In this document: positions 7,012-11,439 of the stretch, piece after piece
How the letters are laid out: every line of letters begins with the position of its first letter
Numbering within the stretch: the stretch's first letter is position 1
NCBI GenBank assembly: GCA_900555975.1
Contig: USNI01000017.1
Coordinates: forward strand, 1-11,439
DNA: 11,439 bases
Reading direction: 5' to 3'
Source of the DNA: an uncultured Desulfovibrio sp.
GTDB lineage: Bacteria > Desulfobacterota > Desulfovibrionia > Desulfovibrionales > Desulfovibrionaceae
Program-made: the position numbers and the translations under genes
Notes under the pieces: generated by a model
The model's database searches: none
Told to the model about the DNA's origin: nothing
Seen by the model: the letters and a program-made list of their open reading frames with translations, nothing else

Positions 7012-7049
7012 CGCGGGCGGAAGACGATGAAACAAAAATGTGGCCCGCG
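7012..7049. other. Stem-loop in the pgsA / M23 divergent intergenic region
   Basis: CGCGGGC (7012-7018) and GCCCGCG (7043-7049) form a perfect 7-bp GC stem around an A-rich 24-nt loop. There is no T-run on either side, so it does not look like a terminator. The whole divergent gap (6889-7151) holds this element and the weak pgsA promoter. A TTGACT at 7055-7060 points towards the M23 gene but lacks a good -10 at the right distance. No tRNA or known riboswitch is recognised there. Confidence 0.4.
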
Positions 7050-7151
7050 GCTTCTTGACTTGTTCCGGGAGTATGCGAAAAAATACCTTCTGCCCGCTTC
7101 AGCAGATGGAGCGGTCATACCGAGGGCCCTTCGCCCGGAAAGGATGCAGCC

Positions 7152-8519
7152 TTGTTCAGAAGAAGACAAATTTCCTATCGTTCCTCGTCCCGGCGTTCTT
7201 CATCCGGACTGTCCGTCATTGCCATGCTTCTCATACTGGCACTTGCCGCTGTCGGAGCCTATTTCCTCATGCGGGATCTGAGCGGTCCCTCCGTGACGCT
7301 CACCCCCGGAAACACGGGGAGAATCGGACTTGCCCAGACCATGGAACTGAACATGTCCGACAAGTCGGGCGTGCAGTCCGTGACGGTGACGGTAAAGCGG
7401 GGCGAGCAGTCCATGACCGTTCTTCAGCAGACGTTTCCCACCCTGGAAACGTCGCAGAAGGCATCCTTCAGTCTGAAGGAAACCCGTCTGCCGGAAGGCG
7501 CCTTCGAACTCGAAATCCGGGTCGTCGACGGATCCTATGCCGGTTTCGGCCGCGGCAATACCACAACGCTGAATCTCCCCATGATTCTGGATTCCCAGCC
7601 TCCCCGCATTGCCGTGAAGACCGGTCCTCCCGCGCTTTACAGGGGAGGCAGCGGACTCATCGTCTATACCGTCTCCGAGGATGTGGACAAAACGGGCGTT
7701 CAGGTGGGCGACCTTTTCTTCCCCGGCTACAAGCGGGACAACGGCGGCTATGCCTGTCTGTTCCCCTTCCCCATCTCTCTGACCACCAGCAGCTTCCAGC
7801 CTGAGATCATGGCCAGGGATCTGGCCGGCAACGTCACCTCAAGCCGTCTCCTCGTTCATGCCCTCAACCGGAACTATCGTTCGGATACCTTGAACATTCC
7901 CGAGTCCTTCCTCAACTTCAAGGCCGATGAACTGGCCCAGCTGTGTCCCGAGGAAAGCTCTCCCCTCACTCAGTATCTGTGCGCCAACAACAAGGTCCGC
8001 ATCGGCAACGACGCTAAGCTCATCGAGGTGGCTTCCAATCCTGCCAACGTCTCGCCCCGATTCCTGTGGAAGGGGTCTTTCCGCAGTCTTCCCCGTGCGG
8101 CCGTGAAGGCCAATTTCGGCGATTTTCGTACCTATGTGGACGGCAATAAGCAGAAAATCGACGAACAGACTCATATGGGCCTGGATCTTGCTTCCGTGGC
8201 GCATGCAGAAGTGCCCGCCTCACAGGACGGCCGGGTGGTATGGGTGGATTATCTCGGCATTCACGGCAACATGATTCTCATCGAGCATGGACTCGGCCTT
8301 ATGACGCAGTACTCTCATCTGAGCGAATACGGCGTGAAGGTCGGCGACGTGGTGAAGGCGGGACAGATCATCGGTCGTACCGGAACGAGCGGTCTGGCCG
8401 GTGGTGATCATCTCCATTTTGGTGTGCTTGTGGGGGGCGTGCCCGTTCAGCCTCTGGAATGGCTGGATGCCTCATGGGTGAAGAACAACATCACGTCCCG
8501 TCTGAACATTTCATTTTAG
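7152..8519 (+). CDS. Membrane-anchored M23/LytM family metallopeptidase
   Basis: A 455-residue predicted inner-membrane-anchored, periplasmic peptidoglycan endopeptidase or LytM-type activator. The N-terminus is Arg/Ser-rich, then a transmembrane helix spans about 20-40 (LSVIAMLLILALAAVGAYFL). Residues 45-145 and 147-236 look like two Ig-like beta domains (DKSGVQSVTVTV; ARDLAGNVTSS). The C-terminal LytM domain (about 315-440) retains the zinc and catalytic set: HMGLD (His341, Asp345), SHL (His389) and HLH (His420, His422). An active enzyme is therefore expected, unlike degenerate EnvC/NlpD-type activators. The start is TTG: AAGGA lies 7 nt upstream, and the only nearby ATG (7144) is out of frame. 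It is divergent from pgsA-ftsB, which fits an envelope theme. A hairpin region with a terminator follows. Confidence 0.92.
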   Translation: MFRRRQISYRSSSRRSSSGLSVIAMLLILALAAVGAYFLMRDLSGPSVTLTPGNTGRIGLAQTMELNMSDKSGVQSVTVTVKRGEQSMTVLQQTFPTLETSQKASFSLKETRLPEGAFELEIRVVDGSYAGFGRGNTTTLNLPMILDSQPPRIAVKTGPPALYRGGSGLIVYTVSEDVDKTGVQVGDLFFPGYKRDNGGYACLFPFPISLTTSSFQPEIMARDLAGNVTSSRLLVHALNRNYRSDTLNIPESFLNFKADELAQLCPEESSPLTQYLCANNKVRIGNDAKLIEVASNPANVSPRFLWKGSFRSLPRAAVKANFGDFRTYVDGNKQKIDEQTHMGLDLASVAHAEVPASQDGRVVWVDYLGIHGNMILIEHGLGLMTQYSHLSEYGVKVGDVVKAGQIIGRTGTSGLAGGDHLHFGVLVGGVPVQPLEWLDASWVKNNITSRLNISF

Positions 8520-8529
8520 ACTCTTGTTT

Positions 8530-8546
8530 CCGGAGTTTTCCTCCGG
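8530..8546 (+). other. First hairpin of the 8.5-kb leader (possible anti-terminator partner)
   Basis: CCGGAG-TTTTC-CTCCGG is a perfect 6-bp stem that begins 11 nt after the M23 stop codon. It lacks a T-run. Bases 8542-8547 (TCCGGC) can alternatively pair with 8585-8590 (GCCGGA) inside the terminator stem that follows, so the two structures may exclude one another. Confidence 0.5.
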
Positions 8547-8557
8547 CATGATGCAGC

Positions 8558-8601
8558 AGGTCCTGTGCAGGACAGAAATGTCCTGCCGGACCTTCCTTTT
8601 T
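8558..8601 (+). terminator. Intrinsic terminator or attenuator before the oxidoreductase gene
   Basis: AGGTCC-(TGT)-GCAGGAC, a loop AGAAAT, then GTCCTGC-(C)-GGACCT gives 13 base pairs with one internal loop. It is followed by TCCTTTTT. It closes the M23 gene. The T-tract ends 20 nt before the ATG of the next gene, a space taken up by that gene's SD, so no promoter fits between. The oxidoreductase must be transcribed through it or from a promoter upstream of it. Confidence 0.85.
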
Positions 8602-8621
8602 CCGTTTTCAAGGAGACCGCC

Positions 8622-11439
8622 ATGCCCCACAAAGGGCCTCATATTTCCATATCGGCCGACTATGTGGTCAACCGCATTCTTCGCATCAATCTTGACGAGT
8701 TCGAACGCTGGCCGCAGAGCGTGCGCCAGCTGGCCATCGACATTGCCGAGGAACTGTTTCTTGTGGCGTACAATCCCTTTATATCCGCCTCGGAAGTGAA
8801 GAAAAGCGTCAATGAGCATTATCAGGCCGAGTCTCCTTCCCTCGCGCATCAGTATGCTACTTCCATCAGCGAGGGCATTACCATGTTCTGGAGTGCCCAT
8901 GAGGCGGAGTTGGAATTCTGTCGTGAGCTTGAGGGACGTCTTGCCGCCGTCATGCCCGACGATTGTATCCTGCGTCGACGGGGAGCGCTGGTGGCGGCCG
9001 CCACCGATGCCACCGATCTGCGCATGGAGCTGCCGCTGCTGGTCGTGGAACCCGATACCCCGGAACAGATCAGTGCACTTGTCCGGCTGGCCAATGAAAT
9101 GAAGTTCGCCATCATTCCCCGGGGCGGAGCTTCTGGACTTACGGGAGGAACGGTTCCTGCCCGCAAGCGCACCGTCGTGGTGAGCACCACTCGTCTTACC
9201 GCGAAGTCCGTCAACCGATCGGCCAGAACCATGACCTGCCAGGCCGGCGTGATCACGCAGGACGCCATTGATTTCGCCGCCTCGAAAGGCTTGCTCTTCA
9301 CCGTGGACCCTGCCTCGAAGACGGCGTCCACCATCGGCGGCAACGTGGCGGAAAATTCCGGCGGACCTTTCTGCTTTGAGTACGGAACCACCATCGACAA
9401 TCTTCTGTCATGGACCATGGTTACGCCAACAGGTGAGATCATCCGCATCGAAAGAGTGAACCATCCCGGTCATAAGATCATGCCGGAAGAGACGGTCGTC
9501 TTCGAAGTGAAGGATCTTTCCGGCGGCATGCGCAATGTCGTTCGTCTGAAGGGAAACGAGGTTCGTCACGACGGACTCGGCAAGGACGTGACCAACAAGC
9601 TGCTTGACGGACTGCCCGGCATGCAGAAGGAAGGCATCGACGGCATCATTACCGAGGCCACGTTCATCCTGCATCCGAAGCCGTCTCTTTCTCGTGTGAT
9701 GGTGCTGGAATTTTACGGCACTTCCATGGTTCCTGCGGCGCAGCTCGTACGCAAGATGGTGAATCTTCGCGACAGAATCCGCGAACAGGGCGGAGACGTG
9801 CGCATGTCGGCACTGGAAGAATTCAATTCCAAGTACGTGCAGGCCATAAATTATCAGCCCAAGTCCGACAGACACAAGGGCAGTCCCATTTCCGTGATCA
9901 TCGTTCAGGTGGATGGCAACGACGCCTATGTGCTCGATGATACCGTGCAGTCCATCTACACCCTTGCCGAAGACGATCCCCATGTCTTTGCCGCCATTGC
10001 CAGGGATGACAAGCAGGCTGCCGAGTTCTGGGAAGACAGACATCGTCTTTCAGCCATTGCCAAGCGCACGTCCGGATTCAAGATGAACGAGGACGTTGTC
10101 CTGCCCATGGCACGCATTCCCGAATTCGCGCACTATCTTGAAACGCTCAACGTCACGGCCGCGGCGGAGGCCTATCGCTACGCCCTGCAGGAGCTTTCCA
10201 GACTACAGGGATTCCCCATGGAGGATCCTTCCTTCAATGAGGAGTTTGCCTTTGCCTCTCATGTTGCGGCAAGCGATGAATCCAGTCTGGACCCGGAACT
10301 CGTGGATGAAGATGTCGCGGCCCGTGCGGAACGCTGGCTTCTGACGCAGAAGGAGCGTTTCCCCCGGCTGGCATCCCGCATCGACGCCATCGTGGAGTAC
10401 ATGAAGAGCAGCCGTATCGTGGTGGCCAGCCATATGCATGCCGGCGACGGCAACTGTCATGTGAACATCCCCGTCAATTCCAATGACCCGCGCATGATGG
10501 AACACGCGGAGGACATAGCCATGCAGGTCATGGCAAAAACGCAGGAACTTGACGGCGCGGTCTCCGGCGAACACGGCATAGGTATTACGAAAATAGCGTT
10601 CCTGGATACCAGACAGATGGAGAGTCTGCGTGAATTCAAGATGCGAGTTGATCCCCGTGATCTTCTGAATCCCGGCAAGCTCGTCACCAGAAATCTTCCC
10701 GTCCGTCCGTTCACCTTTTCCTTCAACAGACTTATTGCGGACATCCGAGAATCGGGTCTTCCCGACAAGGAATGCCTCATCCGTCTGCTTTCGCAGGTGC
10801 AGACCTGCACGCGCTGCGGCAAATGCAAGCAGGTGTGCCCCATGGTCTATCCCGAACGTTCCTTCCAGTATAATCCGCGCAACAAGAATATGATCCTCGG
10901 CGCGCTTACCGAGGCCATCTACTATTCTCAGGTTACAACCGGAAGACCGTCGCCCGAACTTCTTGAGGAACTGCGGCATCTGGTGGAGCATTGCACGGGA
11001 TGCGGCAGGTGCACCTCGGTCTGTCCCGTGAAGATCGAGTCTTCGGAGGTGGCGCTCAGCTCTCTGGCCTATGTGAAGCGTGAGGGCATGGGAGGGCATC
11101 CCATCAAGTCTCAGGTCCTCAAGGTGCTGTCTTCCGATCCGTCCAACAGGGTGCCTGCCTTTGCCAAGATGGCGGCGCTCGGACAGAACGTGATGAATCA
11201 GTTCATTCCACTTGTGCCGCGGGTGTGGCGCAAACGCATGAGCAGTCCGCTCTTCTCCGACAGAGGACCGGCGCTTGGCATGGTGAGCATTTATGAAAGC
11301 CTGCATCTTGAAAAGAATGCCGCCGTTCATCTTTTTCATGGTGCTGTACAGCACGTTGCCCATGTTGTGGGGACAGATAGACGGCGAACAGTCTATGAAC
11401 GACCTTTCACGCATCTGGCTGAACTTTCCTATGCTTGCC
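8622..11439 (+). CDS. FAD-linked oxidoreductase with two 4Fe-4S clusters (D-lactate/glycolate dehydrogenase type), 3' end incomplete or disrupted
   Basis: A large flavoprotein of the GlcD/LdhD (FAD_binding_4 plus FAD-oxidase_C) family, which oxidises 2-hydroxy acids such as D-lactate or glycolate and passes electrons through iron-sulfur clusters. After an N-terminal helical region (1-130), the FAD/PP-loop PRGGASGLTGGTVP spans 166-179, with TIGGNVAENSGG downstream. The C-terminal FAD-oxidase domain has HMHAGDGNCH (604-613) and SGEHGIG (648-654). Two ferredoxin-type motifs follow: C729-x2-C-x2-C-x3-C739-P and C791-x2-C-x2-C-x3-C801-P. Family members of this architecture usually continue into CCG (Cys-Cys-Gly) domains, which are not visible here. 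AAGGAG precedes the ATG at 6 nt. The frame is open to the window edge, but from about 11311 its codons become atypical (see findings), so the true end is uncertain. Substrate cannot be assigned from sequence alone. Confidence 0.88.
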   Translation, partial: MPHKGPHISISADYVVNRILRINLDEFERWPQSVRQLAIDIAEELFLVAYNPFISASEVKKSVNEHYQAESPSLAHQYATSISEGITMFWSAHEAELEFCRELEGRLAAVMPDDCILRRRGALVAAATDATDLRMELPLLVVEPDTPEQISALVRLANEMKFAIIPRGGASGLTGGTVPARKRTVVVSTTRLTAKSVNRSARTMTCQAGVITQDAIDFAASKGLLFTVDPASKTASTIGGNVAENSGGPFCFEYGTTIDNLLSWTMVTPTGEIIRIERVNHPGHKIMPEETVVFEVKDLSGGMRNVVRLKGNEVRHDGLGKDVTNKLLDGLPGMQKEGIDGIITEATFILHPKPSLSRVMVLEFYGTSMVPAAQLVRKMVNLRDRIREQGGDVRMSALEEFNSKYVQAINYQPKSDRHKGSPISVIIVQVDGNDAYVLDDTVQSIYTLAEDDPHVFAAIARDDKQAAEFWEDRHRLSAIAKRTSGFKMNEDVVLPMARIPEFAHYLETLNVTAAAEAYRYALQELSRLQGFPMEDPSFNEEFAFASHVAASDESSLDPELVDEDVAARAERWLLTQKERFPRLASRIDAIVEYMKSSRIVVASHMHAGDGNCHVNIPVNSNDPRMMEHAEDIAMQVMAKTQELDGAVSGEHGIGITKIAFLDTRQMESLREFKMRVDPRDLLNPGKLVTRNLPVRPFTFSFNRLIADIRESGLPDKECLIRLLSQVQTCTRCGKCKQVCPMVYPERSFQYNPRNKNMILGALTEAIYYSQVTTGRPSPELLEELRHLVEHCTGCGRCTSVCPVKIESSEVALSSLAYVKREGMGGHPIKSQVLKVLSSDPSNRVPAFAKMAALGQNVMNQFIPLVPRVWRKRMSSPLFSDRGPALGMVSIYESLHLEKNAAVHLFHGAVQHVAHVVGTDRRRTVYERPFTHLAELSYAC
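11293..11439 (+). CDS. Possible start or fragment of a membrane protein (partial, cut by window end)
   Basis: In the +1-shifted frame relative to the oxidoreductase, an ATG at 11293 (or 11317) opens 49 codons to the window end. They include a hydrophobic segment (PPFIFFMVLYSTLPMLWG) followed by a polar loop. By hand count, 36 of 49 codons end in G or C, against about 17 of 50 for the oxidoreductase frame over the same stretch. GGTGAG lies about 5 nt before the ATG at 11293. This may be a new gene, or foreign or rearranged sequence joined inside the oxidoreductase gene. The mirrored minus-strand frame shares the same third positions and cannot be excluded. Family not recognised. Confidence 0.35.
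   Translation, partial: MKACILKRMPPFIFFMVLYSTLPMLWGQIDGEQSMNDLSRIWLNFPMLA

Noticed and set aside
6889..7151. tRNA or riboswitch in the divergent intergenic region
   Set aside because: No cloverleaf, CCA end or recognised aptamer core could be seen; only one simple stem-loop is present.
10203..11414. 403-codon open frame on the minus strand opposite the oxidoreductase
   Set aside because: It is antisense to a gene with intact FAD and 4Fe-4S motifs, and its His/Arg-rich translation looks like a shadow. Only its last stretch (11293-11414) remains ambiguous, as noted for the right-end frame switch.

Overview
The window is about 11.4 kb of gene-dense, fairly GC-rich bacterial chromosome. Gene content and style suggest a Desulfovibrio-like anaerobe (Desulfovibrionales, Desulfobacterota). 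Support comes from the lipoprotein BamD, the very large FAD/4Fe-4S lactate/glycolate-type oxidoreductase, the trxA-trxB pair, and the pgsA-ftsB-TPR cluster. This assignment is inference from gene content; there is no 16S rRNA or other taxonomic marker here. No tRNA, rRNA, CRISPR array, insertion sequence or phage gene was seen.

Left block (1-4080, minus strand). From upstream to downstream: fbp (fructose-1,6-bisphosphatase, with its own candidate promoter and a strong terminator), tsaD (tRNA t6A synthesis), then a compact trxA-trxB-bamD operon behind a near-perfect sigma-70 promoter (TTGACA-17-TACAAT). trxA/trxB overlap by 1 nt and trxB/bamD by 8 nt. trxB carries a frameshift near 709-716 that splits an otherwise complete protein. 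bamD is cut by the window start.

Middle block (4081-6888, minus strand). pgsA (phosphatidylglycerophosphate synthase), ftsB/divIC (septum formation initiator), a TPR-type acidic protein and a lipoprotein of unknown function lie in tight succession, with gaps or overlaps of 20 nt or less. This is an envelope and division operon.

Right block (7152-11439, plus strand). Across a 263-nt divergent intergenic region lies an M23/LytM peptidase with an N-terminal membrane anchor, starting at TTG. It is followed by a two-hairpin region ending in an intrinsic terminator only 20 nt before the start codon of a large FAD-binding, 2x[4Fe-4S] oxidoreductase. That arrangement resembles an attenuator. The oxidoreductase frame stays open to the window end. 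In the last ~120 nt it stops looking like its family and like coding DNA, while the +1-shifted frame encodes a hydrophobic membrane-like segment, so there may be a junction or frameshift near 11311-11320.

Most of the window is ordinary housekeeping. The points worth a second look are the trxB frameshift, the frame switch at the right end, the attenuator-like leader at 8528-8621, and a tandem 17/18-bp repeat overlapping the putative fbp promoter.
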